From the NCBI RefSeq assembly GCF_006569205.1, contig NZ_VIGD01000015.1:1-55420 (forward strand): DNA of 55,420 nucleotides, given 5' to 3'. Position numbers and translations under genes: made by a program. The notes beneath the pieces are model-generated. The model had not been told where the DNA came from. It saw only the letters and a list, made by a program, of their open reading frames with translations, and searched no databases. Below are positions 29,655 to 39,390 of the stretch, in pieces. Source of the stretch: Ureibacillus terrenus (GTDB lineage: Bacteria; Bacillota; Bacilli; Bacillales_A; Planococcaceae). The number at the start of each line of letters is the position of its first letter. Within the stretch, counting starts at the first letter, position 1.

Positions 29655-30242
29655 CTATAGTTCGATGATATCAAGTTCCACCAATTTTTCAAACAGGGAT
29701 GCAATCGGCAATCCGACAACCGTATTGTAATCCCCTTCAATGCGGTCAATGAACAAAGCCCCGCCCGTCTGGATTCCGTAACCACCGGCTTTATCAAAAG
29801 GGTCTTTTGTTTCCACGTATTTTTCTATCAATTTTCTAGGAAGGTTTTTAAAATACACGTCCGTTACTTCCACAAAGGATTCCGCTTGCCTGTCTTTTGT
29901 GATGATTGCCACGGCCGTCATGACTTGATGGCGATTCGATGAAAGCTTTTCCAGATGCCGTATCGCTTCTTCCGGCGTTTTTGGTTTATGAAGAAGCTCA
30001 TTGTTGAAAACAACAATCGTATCCGCGCCAATAACCGTTTTACCCGGGCAATTCGTTGCCACATCTTTCGTCTTTAACAGAGCCACTTTTTGAACATAGT
30101 CTTTAAAATCCGATGCATGCACACCGGTTTCTTCAACGCTGCTCGGAATCACCTCAAAAGGGACTCCCAGCTTTGAAAACAGTTCCTTTCTTCTTGGTGA
30201 GGCTGACGCTAAAACGAGTTGATGTTTTGTTTTAAATTTCAT
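29655..30242 (-). CDS. maf: Maf nucleoside triphosphate pyrophosphatase
   Basis: Hydrolyses modified or canonical dTTP/UTP-like nucleotides in the cytoplasm (Maf family); B. subtilis Maf affects septation when overexpressed. Using the ATG at 30242 (MKFKTKHQLVLASASPRR), with GGAGG 7 bp upstream, gives 195 aa. The signature LASASPRRKELFSKLG (about residues 10-25) and GADTIVVFNNELLHKP (about 81-97) are present, the latter holding the catalytic aspartate. KAGGYGIQTGGALFIDRIEGDYNTVVGLP closes the active site. It lies between a spoIIB-like gene and radC. Confidence 0.96.
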   Translation of the reverse strand: MKFKTKHQLVLASASPRRKELFSKLGVPFEVIPSSVEETGVHASDFKDYVQKVALLKTKDVATNCPGKTVIGADTIVVFNNELLHKPKTPEEAIRHLEKLSSNRHQVMTAVAIITKDRQAESFVEVTDVYFKNLPRKLIEKYVETKDPFDKAGGYGIQTGGALFIDRIEGDYNTVVGLPIASLFEKLVELDIIEL

Positions 30243-30338
30243 TTCCATTCCTCCTATAATCATAATATAGCCGAGGAATGGCATTTTGAAAAACTCATCG
30301 AACTATAGGAAATTTAAAATTTGACCCTTTTTTGGGGA

Positions 30339-30971
30339 TTAAAATTTAATTTTCAAACAGTCATTTTCAGTAAAATAATGGGCCAACAGATGCATCCGGA
30401 CAACCGACAAATCGTTTGAGATGCTTGATAATGCAAAGGTGATCGACTCCCAATCCGGAGGCAGGTCGCCCATTTTTTTGCCCCCCTCAAAATTTAATTT
30501 TAGAGAATCGTCATTTTTCAGCAAGGACGGGAGGTTTTTTAAAGCCGGCTTTTTGCACCCTTCCGCTGACAGCGTAAAAGGTTTTACAAAGGATGGCGGA
30601 TCCTCCGTTAAAACGATGTCATCTTTGGAGGTCGCGACGCCTGACCATACATAAAAATTACCGTCGATTTCAACGACAGCGCTTGTATTTAAACTGGAAT
30701 GGCCGTAAACAAATTCCGACGCTTTCTCAAAAGTGGAAAAAACTCCGTGCTGCTTCGCATAAAATTGCTCGGAGTATTCATTCTCCTTTTTCTCTTCCGT
30801 TTGCTGGGAACTTACGGGAATCAATTCATTTTGCTGCTTCTCTTCAGTGTAAGTGGAATTCATGGAATTCAATATAATCATAAATACTAGAACACCGACC
30901 AGTCCCGTAATAGAACCCGATAGAGCTGCCCTGATCATTTCTTTCCGGCCAATGATATGAGGAAACTTCAT
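30339..30971 (-). CDS. SpoIIB-like sporulation protein (single membrane helix, SPOR-like domain)
   Basis: A 210-aa protein with one membrane helix (about 25-40) and a 'FYAKQHGVFSTFEKASEFVYG...AVVEIDGNFYVWSGVATSKDDI' stretch, which resembles the SPOR-type repeat of SpoIIB and septum-localised amidases (split here only for reading). B. subtilis spoIIB also lies just upstream of maf-radC-mreB and acts in engulfment and septal wall thinning. The start ATG 30971 (MKFPHIIGRKEM) follows AAAGGGTG; the frame to 31031 is not supported. The N-terminal cytoplasmic part is much shorter than in B. subtilis (332 aa in total there). Not certain enough to give the symbol. Confidence 0.65.
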   Translation of the reverse strand: MKFPHIIGRKEMIRAALSGSITGLVGVLVFMIILNSMNSTYTEEKQQNELIPVSSQQTEEKKENEYSEQFYAKQHGVFSTFEKASEFVYGHSSLNTSAVVEIDGNFYVWSGVATSKDDIVLTEDPPSFVKPFTLSAEGCKKPALKNLPSLLKNDDSLKLNFEGGKKMGDLPPDWESITFALSSISNDLSVVRMHLLAHYFTENDCLKIKF

Positions 30972-31133
30972 CGAATCACCCTTTTCGATATACAAATCCG
31001 GACATTTCCGATGGCCGAACCATGTCCACATTATTTCATATGTTTCATTGTTATTGAAAATGATAATCCAAATAGATGAATTCGTTAGAAAAGGGTGAAA
31101 CTACTGCTATGCAATTCAATGCATGAATCTATT

Positions 31134-32402
31134 TCATTCAGCTAATGCCGATGAAGATATTAATTGATTCCGGATTTCCGCAAGCAAATAAAGTGAGCCG
31201 GTGACAATCGTTACTCCATCAAAATGTGCGCTTGATTGGATAAAAGATGCGCAATTTTCCACTATTTCTTTTTTCTTCGCTCTTGAAAGTTGCATTAGAT
31301 CCTTTGCTTTTGCGGCACGGGGATTTTCAAAATCGACAAAGTAAAACTCATCGCTGACGGTTTCCAGCAAACGCAGCACATTTTCAATGTCCTTATCCCT
31401 CACCATGCCGATGACAAATCGTATGGTTTCGTTTGGAAATTGCTGCTTGATGGTTTCAACAAGTTTCCCGATGCTTGCGGGATTATGGGCTCCGTCAAAA
31501 TACACCTTCGGAAACACTTGTTCAAAGCGGCCGGCGAGGCTTGTCTTTTCCACCGCCTTTCGGATGGAATCAACATTTGCATTCAACCGGAGATTTTCAA
31601 CTACTTCCAAAAAGGCGGTAATTGCCAAAGCCATGTTGATCCGTTGGTGAGCCCCAGCCATTTTTCTTGTCAGCCGATCAATTGCCACATCTGCTTTCAA
31701 ATAGATATATTCTTCCCCCTCCCTGCCTGGATGGACATAAAAATCTTTCCCATAAACGGATAAAGGGGAATTTTCCAAGGCTGCCTTCCTTTTTATGACG
31801 GATAGGGCCTCCTCCTGCAAACTGCCGATGATCGCAGGTTTTCCTTTCTTAATGATTCCGGCTTTATGATGGGCAATTTGTTCAAGGGTATCGCCCAAAA
31901 TGTTTGTATGGTCAAAATCAATGCTTGTAATGATGGAAACAAGCGGATCGACGACATTTGTGCTATCTTCCAATCCGCCCAGACCCGTTTCAAGGAGAAC
32001 CAAATCCGTTTGTTCATTGGCAAAATGCAGGAATGCCGCGCAAGTAAGGAGCTCAAAATCCGTCAACAATCCGCTTATTCCCGCATTCTTCATTGTTTCG
32101 AACACCCGGTCCATTTCTTTTCGGCTAATCGGATGCAGATTTACTCGAATTTGGTCATGGACGTCCACGATACACGGTGAAGTGAATTTTCCGACCGAAA
32201 GCCCGTGATGAAGGGCCATTTGCTCCAAAAAAGCGATGGTGGAACCTTTTCCGTTGGTTCCCGCCACGTGTACCACCCTTAGTTTTTCATGGGGATTATT
32301 TAAAAGGGCCAATGCCCTGGTCATTCCTTCAAGGCCCGGCTTGATGGCGGGATCGCTTTGGATACCCCATCTTTCCTTATATTGGTCAAAATTTATAATC
32401 AT
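31134..32402 (-). CDS. Second folylpolyglutamate/dihydrofolate synthase-like ligase (FolC paralogue)
   Basis: A Mur-ligase-family ATP-dependent amide ligase of 422 aa with P-loop GTNGKGSTIAF (about residues 48-58). It is similar to the upstream FolC over its whole length, but the conserved substrate-loop residues differ. 'SPHL-V-ERI' becomes TSPCIVDVHDQIRVN, losing the histidine, and 'GLGGR-D-TN' becomes GLGGLEDSTN, losing the arginine. The carbamylated-lysine region IAHHKAGIIKKGKPAII is intact. It overlaps the upstream folC by 17 bp, so it is coupled to it. It may have only one of the two FolC activities or a different acceptor. Start ATG 32402 after GGAAG. Confidence 0.85.
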   Translation of the reverse strand: MIINFDQYKERWGIQSDPAIKPGLEGMTRALALLNNPHEKLRVVHVAGTNGKGSTIAFLEQMALHHGLSVGKFTSPCIVDVHDQIRVNLHPISRKEMDRVFETMKNAGISGLLTDFELLTCAAFLHFANEQTDLVLLETGLGGLEDSTNVVDPLVSIITSIDFDHTNILGDTLEQIAHHKAGIIKKGKPAIIGSLQEEALSVIKRKAALENSPLSVYGKDFYVHPGREGEEYIYLKADVAIDRLTRKMAGAHQRINMALAITAFLEVVENLRLNANVDSIRKAVEKTSLAGRFEQVFPKVYFDGAHNPASIGKLVETIKQQFPNETIRFVIGMVRDKDIENVLRLLETVSDEFYFVDFENPRAAKAKDLMQLSRAKKKEIVENCASFIQSSAHFDGVTIVTGSLYLLAEIRNQLISSSALAE

Positions 32403-33693
32403 AGGCTTCTTCCTTCGCTTTTAAAAATTTCCGCACTTCTGCGATGAAAAAGATCGAACCTGTGACAACCAGCAGTTCATCTTCCTGGAGACCGGACATC
32501 TCTTGTTCCACGACCGCTTTCCAGTCTTTGTTTACCGCTTTGTCAGGATGTCCCGAGCAATGTGCCAATTCCTCCGCCTTCGCAGCCCTTGGAACCGGAA
32601 GTTCCGTAAAATAAACCGCATGGGCCACTTTGTCGATCATCGCAATGCTTTTATGATAATCTTTGTCCTCCATGACTGAATAAATAAATTTATATTTTTT
32701 ATCCGGATATTGGCGTTTTAGCGTATGAATCAACGCTTCAGTTCCTTCCGGATTATGGGAGCCGTCCAGGATGATTTGGCTGCCCACCCGTTCAAAACGC
32801 CCCGGCCAAAAAGCTTTTTCCAAAGCCGTTTGGATGATTTTATCCGTAATGCCGGCAAAGCCGATGCTCCTCAATATGGTCGCCGCGGTTATTGCGCAGC
32901 CCGCATTGGCGATTTGATGCGCCCCCATCATTTTTAGAGTAATGTTTAAATGGACATTCCCCAAATGGTAGGCAAAATTTTGTTTCCTTTCATCCGTTTG
33001 TATGTCCGAAACAAAGAAATCTTCCCCGTAAAGGAAAAGGGGTGCATGTTGCTGCCGGGCTTCCCGGCAGATGACTTCCAATGCCTCCTTGTTCGCAACC
33101 GCCGTTATGACAGGGACATTTCTTTTAATGATTCCCGCTTTTTGATAAGCGATTTCTTTGTAAGAATTTCCAAGAATATGGGTATGATCAAGGGAAACCG
33201 TTGTAATGATGGAACAGAGGGGAGAGATGACATTCGTGCAATCAAAACGTCCGCCGATTCCCGCTTCGATCAATGCAATATCCACTTGCTCCTCGGCAAA
33301 ATACTGAAATGCAATGAGCGTCATCAATTCAAAAAAGTTCGGATAGTCCCCATCAAGTTCCTCTTCAATAACGCGGAACAATCGGTTGGCCAATGCCAAA
33401 AATCTCCCGTCAGAAATTTCCGACCCGTTGATGGAAATCCGTTCGTTGACCCGTTCCAAATGGGGTGATGTAAAGGCTCCCACTTTATATCCCGCGGTTT
33501 GCAAAATTTCCCTCAAATAATTTACTGTGGAACCTTTTCCGTTGGAGCCTGCGATATGTATAAAAGGCACCTTTTCATGGGGATTCTTGAGCAAAGGCAA
33601 AATGGCATTCATGGCCCGAAAAGGTTCGCCTTTATGTTTCTCAGCCCTTAAACGGTACATAAAGTTTGTGCAATCTTCCATTGATGTGAACAA
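32386..33693 (-). CDS. folC: Folylpolyglutamate synthase/dihydrofolate synthase FolC
   Basis: Adds glutamate to dihydropteroate and folates, giving retained polyglutamates. I place the start at a TTG (33691-33693) with AGGAGG 10 bp upstream, giving 435 aa (B. subtilis FolC has 430). A longer frame to 33798 has no ribosome site, and the ATG at 33681 is too distant from AGGAGG. Motifs: P-loop GSNGKGSTVNYL (about residues 48-59), the intact TSPHLERVNERISING (about 75-90), AGIGGRFDCTNVI and YQKAGIIKRNVPVI. C-terminal LDGSHNPEGTEAL marks the second domain. It lies behind valS and in front of the divergent paralogue. Confidence 0.94.
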   Translation of the reverse strand: MFTSMEDCTNFMYRLRAEKHKGEPFRAMNAILPLLKNPHEKVPFIHIAGSNGKGSTVNYLREILQTAGYKVGAFTSPHLERVNERISINGSEISDGRFLALANRLFRVIEEELDGDYPNFFELMTLIAFQYFAEEQVDIALIEAGIGGRFDCTNVISPLCSIITTVSLDHTHILGNSYKEIAYQKAGIIKRNVPVITAVANKEALEVICREARQQHAPLFLYGEDFFVSDIQTDERKQNFAYHLGNVHLNITLKMMGAHQIANAGCAITAATILRSIGFAGITDKIIQTALEKAFWPGRFERVGSQIILDGSHNPEGTEALIHTLKRQYPDKKYKFIYSVMEDKDYHKSIAMIDKVAHAVYFTELPVPRAAKAEELAHCSGHPDKAVNKDWKAVVEQEMSGLQEDELLVVTGSIFFIAEVRKFLKAKEEAYDYKF

Positions 33694-33854
33694 AATGAAT
33701 TCGCCTCCTAACTTCCACTTTATTTTACTCCAAATGAAACGGGGTATCATCATTTTGGCATGATCCATATTGGATTGCATTATCGTTTCAGTTATCACCT
33801 TCTTTTGTGAGAATAGCCCCAGGCCTTAAAAAATATAATCCCGTCCATAAAAAA

Positions 33855-33888
33855 ATCCGCTCCAAACCATTCATCGGTCTGAGCGGAT
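33855..33888 (-). terminator. Terminator after valS
   Basis: Stem ATCCGCTC / GAGCGGAT with a roughly 18-nt loop and TTTTTTTATGG on the minus strand. It lies just downstream of valS and before folC. Confidence 0.8.
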
Positions 33889-33905
33889 CTTCCGTCAAAT
33901 TTTAA

Positions 33906-36554
33906 TTATTTCATCTGTTTCAATTCATCCAGCCGTTTTTTCACTGTATCGTATTTTTCCTGATAGTCCTTTAATTTCTCCCTTTCCTTGGCAACCAAAG
34001 CTTCAGGCGCTTTTTTCACGAAATTCTCATTGGATAGTTTGCCGGTTACTAATTTTACTTCCTTCGCCCACTTATCCAACTCTTTTTCAAGACGGGCAAT
34101 TTCTTCATCCAAGTCGATCAATCCGGCAAGCGGCAAGAATAATTCGGCGCCCGTCACCACGGCTGTCATAGCTTTATCAGGCGTTTCGATTTGTTCGCCG
34201 ATTACCAATGGTTCCGGATTGCAGAATCTTTCGAGGTAAGCTTTATTTTCTTCCAGGATTTTTACTGTATCCGCATCTTTCGCTTTGATATACAGCGGCA
34301 CTTTTTTGCTGATTGGCGTATTCACTTCTGCACGGATATTACGCACGGAACGTATAATGTCCATGAGAAGCTTCATATGTTTGGACTCTTCTTTGAAATT
34401 GAATTCCGGTCTTACTTTCGGCCATTCGGCAACCGTAATGGATTCTCCTTTGTGAGGAAGATGTTGCCAAATTTCTTCCGTGATGAACGGCATCATTGGA
34501 TGAAGCAGGCGCATCGTATTGTCAAGCACATAAGCCAACACGGAACGGGTTGTCAGTTTAGCGGCTTCATCATCGCCATACAACGGAAGCTTCGCCATTT
34601 CAATGTACCAGGAGCAGAAGTCATCCCAGATGAAGTTATACAATTCCCGGCCCACTTCGCCGAATTCATAACGTTCCGCCAAATCCGTCACTTTCTCGAT
34701 CGTTTCGTTCAAGCGTGTTAAAATCCATTTGTCGCTTACGTTCAGTTCACCAGTCAAATCGATTTCTTCGTATTTTAAACCGTTCATGTTCATAAGGGCA
34801 AAACGAGATGCATTCCAAATTTTATTGGCGAAATTCCAAACGGCTTCCACTTTTTCATTTGTATAGCGAATGTCCTGGCCAGGCGAGGAACCTGTTGCAA
34901 GGAAGTATCGCAAGGAATCGGCACCGTATTTTTCGATGACATCCATCGGATCGACGCCGTTTCCAAGGGATTTGCTCATTTTGCGTCCTTCGCCGTCGCG
35001 CACCAGACCGTGGATGAGCACATCTTTGAACGGACGTTTGCCGGTAAATTCGATGGCTTGGAAAATCATGCGTGCCACCCAGAAGAAGATGATGTCATAG
35101 CCCGTTACAAGGGTGTCTGTCGGATAATAGCGTTTATACAATTCATTTTCTGTGTCCGGCCAGCCCATTGTGGAGAACGGCCATAGGGCACTGGAGAACC
35201 AAGTATCCAACACATCCGGATCTTGCGTCCAATTTTCCGCATCTTTCGGCGGTTCTTTTCCTACGTAAATTTCGCCTGTTTCATTATGATACCAGGCAGG
35301 AATTTGATGGCCCCACCAAAGCTGACGGGAAATGCACCAGTCCCGGATGTTTTCCAGCCAATGAAGATAAGTATTTTCGAAACGCGGCGGAACAAAATTC
35401 ACTTTATTCGCTTCATCTTCTTGCAATTTTAATGCAGCTTCCGCAAGAGGCTTCATTTTCACGAACCATTGTTTTGATAAAAACGGCTCTACGATGGCGC
35501 CAGTCCGCTCTGAATGCCCAACGGAATGCACATGTTCTTCGATTTTGATCAACAAGCCCTGTTCCTTTAAGTCCTCCACGATTTGTTTGCGGCATTCGAA
35601 GCGGTCCAAACCTTGATATTTGCCCGCATTTTCATTCATTGTGCCGTCTTCGTTCATCACTAAAATCCGTTCCAAATTGTGGCGGTTGCCCACTTCAAAG
35701 TCGTTCGGGTCATGGGCAGGCGTAATTTTCACTACACCCGTACCGAATTCCATATCGACATAATCATCGGCAATCACCGGAATTTCACGATTGACAATCG
35801 GTAAGATCACCTTTTTGCCGATGTATTGTTTATAACGGTCATCGTCAGGGTGAACGGCAACGGCCGTGTCTCCAAGCATCGTTTCTGGGCGTGTCGTCGC
35901 CACTTCCAAATAGCCTGAACCGTCCGCAAGCGGATATTTCATATGATAGAAAGCGCCCGGAATTTCTTTATAGATGACCTCGATATCCGATAATGCCGTT
36001 TGGGCCACCGGGTCCCAGTTAATGATGCGCTCGCCGCGGTAGATTAGTCCTTTTTCATACAGTCTCACGAACACTTCTTTTACTGCATCGGATAATCCTT
36101 CATCCAACGTGAAACGCTCTTTTGTATAGTCAAGAGACAATCCCAATTTCGCCCATTGTTCACGGATATGGCTTGCATATTCTTCCTTCCATTCCCATGT
36201 CTTTTCGAGAAACTTTTCGCGGCCAAGATCGTAACGTGTTTTCCCTTCTTCCCGGAGTTTTGCTTCCACTTTTGCCTGTGTGGCAATACCTGCATGGTCC
36301 ATGCCCGGCAGCCAAAAAGCGTCATACCCTTGCATGCGTTTCATCCGGATAATGATGTCTTGCAATGTGGTATCCCAGGCATGGCCGAGATGAAGCTTCC
36401 CTGTTACGTTTGGAGGCGGAATTACAATCGTATACGGCTTCTTGCCGCTGTCAGGCTGCGCCTCAAAAAACTTCCCTTCCAGCCACCATTTGTAACGGCC
36501 ATGTTCGACAGCTTTCGGATCATATTTTGTCGGCATTGATATGTTTTCTGTCAT
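33906..36554 (-). CDS. valS: Valyl-tRNA synthetase
   Basis: Charges tRNA-Val in the cytoplasm. 882 aa, close to B. subtilis ValS (880). It is a class Ia synthetase with the HIGH-type motif [16 protein letters not shown] (about 46-62), a large editing (CP1) domain (about 190-390) and the KMSKS motif [14 protein letters not shown] (about 524-537). The C-terminal anticodon and coiled-coil region ends [19 protein letters not shown]...[11 protein letters not shown]. Expression is expected to depend on uncharged tRNA-Val through the T-box upstream. Start ATG 36554 after AAAGGAGG. Confidence 0.98.
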   Translation of the reverse strand: MTENISMPTKYDPKAVEHGRYKWWLEGKFFEAQPDSGKKPYTIVIPPPNVTGKLHLGHAWDTTLQDIIIRMKRMQGYDAFWLPGMDHAGIATQAKVEAKLREEGKTRYDLGREKFLEKTWEWKEEYASHIREQWAKLGLSLDYTKERFTLDEGLSDAVKEVFVRLYEKGLIYRGERIINWDPVAQTALSDIEVIYKEIPGAFYHMKYPLADGSGYLEVATTRPETMLGDTAVAVHPDDDRYKQYIGKKVILPIVNREIPVIADDYVDMEFGTGVVKITPAHDPNDFEVGNRHNLERILVMNEDGTMNENAGKYQGLDRFECRKQIVEDLKEQGLLIKIEEHVHSVGHSERTGAIVEPFLSKQWFVKMKPLAEAALKLQEDEANKVNFVPPRFENTYLHWLENIRDWCISRQLWWGHQIPAWYHNETGEIYVGKEPPKDAENWTQDPDVLDTWFSSALWPFSTMGWPDTENELYKRYYPTDTLVTGYDIIFFWVARMIFQAIEFTGKRPFKDVLIHGLVRDGEGRKMSKSLGNGVDPMDVIEKYGADSLRYFLATGSSPGQDIRYTNEKVEAVWNFANKIWNASRFALMNMNGLKYEEIDLTGELNVSDKWILTRLNETIEKVTDLAERYEFGEVGRELYNFIWDDFCSWYIEMAKLPLYGDDEAAKLTTRSVLAYVLDNTMRLLHPMMPFITEEIWQHLPHKGESITVAEWPKVRPEFNFKEESKHMKLLMDIIRSVRNIRAEVNTPISKKVPLYIKAKDADTVKILEENKAYLERFCNPEPLVIGEQIETPDKAMTAVVTGAELFLPLAGLIDLDEEIARLEKELDKWAKEVKLVTGKLSNENFVKKAPEALVAKEREKLKDYQEKYDTVKKRLDELKQMK

Positions 36555-36591
36555 GAACGTTCCTCCTTTAATTTATACGATTTTGACAAAA

Positions 36592-36826
36592 TAAAAAACT
36601 CCTTATCCGAAAAGGACGAAGGAGTTTTCGCGGTACCACCTTTTTTCCATTTAGACAAAAGACGTCTAAACAGCTCTCATTCCGATAACGGTGTTTAACC
36701 GGCTTTTACTACTTCATTCATAAAAGCTGCTCCATGGCTACCTTCAAATGAGTGCATGCGGAAACTTCTCAGCTGCCGTTTCCTCTCTGTAGCATGCAAC
36801 ATCATTTTACTCTTCCAGTTCATCGC
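36592..36826 (-). ncRNA. T-box leader of valS
   Basis: The signature AGGTGGTACCGCG lies on the minus strand at 36629-36642, followed by a terminator AAAACTCCTT...AAGGAGTTTT (36595-36628) that competes with the antiterminator. Stem I shows a distal stem (GCATGC ... GCATGC around AGAGAGGAAAC and AGCTGAGAAGTTTCC), preceded by an AGTA motif and followed on the 3' side by GAAGGTAGCC. The specifier is read as GTA (Val), although a GGT reading one base earlier is also compatible. Uncharged tRNA binding would prevent termination and raise valS expression. Confidence 0.93.
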
Positions 36827-36851
36827 ATCAATATATGCAATTGCTTAAATC

Positions 36852-36880
36852 ATTTTATAAGATTTATCAGCAGTTTTCAA
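36852..36880 (-). promoter_or_regulatory. Promoter of the valS T-box transcript
   Basis: TTGAAA (36875-36880) and TAAAAT (36852-36857) on the minus strand are spaced by 17 bp, about 20 bp upstream of the T-box stem I. Confidence 0.6.
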
Positions 36881-36909
36881 GTTCGAAGGAAATGAAAGGA
36901 GTGATTTCC

Positions 36910-37119
36910 ATGTCATTATTAAAAAAAAGAAGAAGAAGTTACAATCCTTGGTTATTACCTCCTTGGCTCCGAAAAGTCCGCTTCTACGCAAAACATATAT
37001 GCATACCGATTACAGTGTTCCACGCCATCCACACACTCTTTGTTCCAACGACGGGCGACGTGCTGCTATTGTTTTTTCTTGCCCTGATCTGTTGGCTATT
37101 GTGGACCGATCTTATCTGA
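36910..37119 (+). CDS. Small membrane protein of unknown function
   Basis: A 69-aa frame starting at ATG 36910 with AAAGGAG 9 bp upstream. The N-terminus is very basic (MSLLKKRRRSYNPWLLPPWLRKVRF), followed by two hydrophobic segments (about 31-45 and 52-66). It would sit in the membrane with its basic end in the cytoplasm. It lies on the plus strand, divergent from the valS T-box and convergent with the spoVID-like gene, whose 3' end it overlaps by 8 bp. I do not recognise the family; the sound ribosome site makes it likely to be real. Confidence 0.6.
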   Translation: MSLLKKRRRSYNPWLLPPWLRKVRFYAKHICIPITVFHAIHTLFVPTTGDVLLLFFLALICWLLWTDLI

Positions 37120-37993
37120 ATTTTAATATACTGAATGATTCCGAAAGCTCGTTATAAAAATCATCCGTATCGGAGGGCGACTTAAATCTGTCATCAATAT
37201 GCAGCTTATTGGAGGATTCATTTGCCTGTTGTTTTACTTGTTGTTCCTCCTCTTTGCGGATCTTTTTCGCCTCTTCTACAAAGTTGTACGTTTGAACTGC
37301 TTCTTCTTTCTTTGATGCTTCTTTATGATCCGTTTCATTCAACGGCTTTTTGAACCTTTCAAAGTTTGTCAATGATTCATCTTCCAACAAATGCAGCGTT
37401 TCTGACGTTTGCCCTTTTTCCCTTTCTTCGTTCACCAGACGATGTTCCAACGTGGCCGGCGGCTGATCCGTCTTCGAAGTTTCCAAAACCTCTCCCGTAT
37501 TTGTGGCAACAACAGCCACTCTTTCTGCTGTTTTTTCTGCCGCACTTTCAGCCGCTTCCTCTTCGGATTCCACTTGAAACAACGCGCCCGCCACCGGCTC
37601 ATCAAAAGTACAATTCACTTCCCATTTGAATGTGCAGCTTGATCCATCGTATACAAAGAAGGAAATATCATCAATAATCAATTCCGGTTTGCAGTCTTTT
37701 GCAACTTTTTCACGCGGCAAATCAACTTCCAAAGGCATTGCATATTCGAAATATCCTTCATCGCCTTTTAAATCCAAATGTTCGATTAAAGTACCTTCAC
37801 TGAAGGTCGGTTTGATTGCAGGGTTAAATCTTACGGTTGCCTTGATATGATAAATGCCCGTTAAACGAATGGAGTCTTCTGTTTCAGATTGCTGCCAACG
37901 GGGGATGACTTGGACCGACACGACTTCTTCTACAATTCCATATTCTTTTGAAAAGATAAATTGCGTCATCATTTCCCAATCAATTTTTGCCAT
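37112..37993 (-). CDS. spoVID: SpoVID-like spore coat protein lacking the C-terminal LysM domain
   Basis: In B. subtilis SpoVID drives encasement of the forespore by the coat and carries a C-terminal LysM. Here the N-terminal part (about residues 1-135) matches the SpoVID N-terminal domain: the VEEVVSVQVIPRW...IRLTGIYHI...FEYAMPLEVDLPREKV... pattern followed by DDISFFVYDGSSCTFKWEVNC. The middle and C-terminal parts are rich in Glu, Lys and Ala and end in SESFSILKFR, with no LysM. Length 293 aa is about half that of B. subtilis SpoVID. It lies directly behind hemL, exactly where spoVID stands in B. subtilis. The ribosome site GGGAGGG precedes the ATG. Confidence 0.8.
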   Translation of the reverse strand: MAKIDWEMMTQFIFSKEYGIVEEVVSVQVIPRWQQSETEDSIRLTGIYHIKATVRFNPAIKPTFSEGTLIEHLDLKGDEGYFEYAMPLEVDLPREKVAKDCKPELIIDDISFFVYDGSSCTFKWEVNCTFDEPVAGALFQVESEEEAAESAAEKTAERVAVVATNTGEVLETSKTDQPPATLEHRLVNEEREKGQTSETLHLLEDESLTNFERFKKPLNETDHKEASKKEEAVQTYNFVEEAKKIRKEEEQQVKQQANESSNKLHIDDRFKSPSDTDDFYNELSESFSILKFR

Positions 37994-38059
37994 ATGATTC
38001 CCTCCCGTACTACTCTATGCACGGGAAACGGAAGTATGATAAAAATTCGGCCATAAAAC

Positions 38060-38093
38060 GAGCGGCTTTTCCCATCAGAAGGAAAAGCCGCTC
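38060..38093 (-). terminator. Terminator after hemAXCDBL
   Basis: Perfect stem GAGCGGCTTTTCC / GGAAAAGCCGCTC with a 7-8-nt loop, then GTTTTATGG on the minus strand, 6 bp after the hemL stop. Confidence 0.85.
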
Positions 38094-38099
38094 ATATTA

Positions 38100-39389
38100 T
38101 TAACGGGCCAATTTGGCAAATACTTTGTGGAATGCGTCAATCGTTTTTTCGATATGTTCTTCCGTATGTGCAGTAGAAATAAACAATCCTTCAAATTGGG
38201 ACGGCGGCAAGTAGATGCCTTCTTCAAGCATGAGGCGATGATATTTGGCAAACAGTTCCAAATCGGAAGTTTGGGCAGTTTTAAAATCAACCACATCCTC
38301 ATTTGTCAAGAAGAGCCCGATCATGCTGCCTGCTCGGTTGACAGTATGCGGGATATTGTATTTCGTTGCCGCTTCACGAATACCCTCTTCAAGCATGTCG
38401 CCCAACTTTTTAAAATATTCATACGTCTCAGGAGTTAAACGGGATAATGTTTCAATCCCTGCGGTCATCGCCAATGGGTTTCCTGATAATGTTCCTGCCT
38501 GGTAGACAGGTCCGCTTGGCGCAACCTTTTCCATGATTTCCCGTTTTCCTGCAAAGGCGCCTACTGGCAGGCCGCCGCCCACCACTTTGCCCAGGCAGGT
38601 CAAATCCGGTTCAATGCCATAATAGCCTTGGGCGCAATTGTAATCCACCCGGAAGCCTGTCATCACTTCATCAAAAATCAGCAATGCACCATATTGTTTT
38701 GTAATTTCTCTTAACCCTTCCAAAAATCCCGGTTTCGGAGGAACAACCCCCATGTTTCCTGCTACCGGTTCCACAATCACCGCGGCAATCTTGTCCCCTA
38801 ATTTTTCAAAAGTTGCTTTTACCGCTTCCAAATCATTGTAAGGGACAGTTGTTGTATTTCTTGCGACATCCGCCGGCACCCCCGGGCTGTCCGGCAAACC
38901 AAGGGTGGCAACACCGGATCCCGCTTTAATCAATAATGAATCTCCATGGCCATGATAAGAACCTTCAAATTTCATAATAATGTCACGGCCGGTGTAGCCA
39001 CGTGCAAGACGGAGGGCCGCCATTGTCGCTTCCGTTCCGGATGAAACGAAACGGACCATTTCCACCGAAGGAACCCGGTCAATCACGATTTGGGCAAGTT
39101 TGTTTTCCAATAATGTCGGAGCTCCAAAGGAACTGCCTTTTGCTGCCTGCTCCTGGATCGCTTTTACCACATCCGGATGGGCATGTCCCAAAATCAGCGG
39201 TCCCCAGCTTAAGACATAATCGATATACTCATTGCCGTCAATATCGCGAATCATGGCGCCTTGCCCTGACTCAATGAAAATCGGATCGCCATTGACGGAT
39301 TTGAATGCGCGGACAGGGCTGTTCACCCCACCAGGCATCAGGTTTACAGCTTCTTGAAAAGCTTTGATTGATTTTTCATACGTACGCAT
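38100..39389 (-). CDS. hemL: Glutamate-1-semialdehyde 2,1-aminomutase
   Basis: Converts glutamate-1-semialdehyde to 5-aminolevulinate using PLP/PMP. 429 aa, the normal length. The family hallmarks are [27 protein letters not shown] (about 119-134), [10 protein letters not shown] and the PLP-lysine motif [23 protein letters not shown] (about 262-284). Last gene of the hem operon, 1 bp downstream of hemB. Confidence 0.97.
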   Translation of the reverse strand: MRTYEKSIKAFQEAVNLMPGGVNSPVRAFKSVNGDPIFIESGQGAMIRDIDGNEYIDYVLSWGPLILGHAHPDVVKAIQEQAAKGSSFGAPTLLENKLAQIVIDRVPSVEMVRFVSSGTEATMAALRLARGYTGRDIIMKFEGSYHGHGDSLLIKAGSGVATLGLPDSPGVPADVARNTTTVPYNDLEAVKATFEKLGDKIAAVIVEPVAGNMGVVPPKPGFLEGLREITKQYGALLIFDEVMTGFRVDYNCAQGYYGIEPDLTCLGKVVGGGLPVGAFAGKREIMEKVAPSGPVYQAGTLSGNPLAMTAGIETLSRLTPETYEYFKKLGDMLEEGIREAATKYNIPHTVNRAGSMIGLFLTNEDVVDFKTAQTSDLELFAKYHRLMLEEGIYLPPSQFEGLFISTAHTEEHIEKTIDAFHKVFAKLAR

Positions 39390-39390
39390 C

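Noticed and set aside
36592..36826. Reading the T-box as a glycine sensor (GGT)
   Set aside because: The gene controlled is valS, and GTA is available in the same loop; kept only as an uncertainty.
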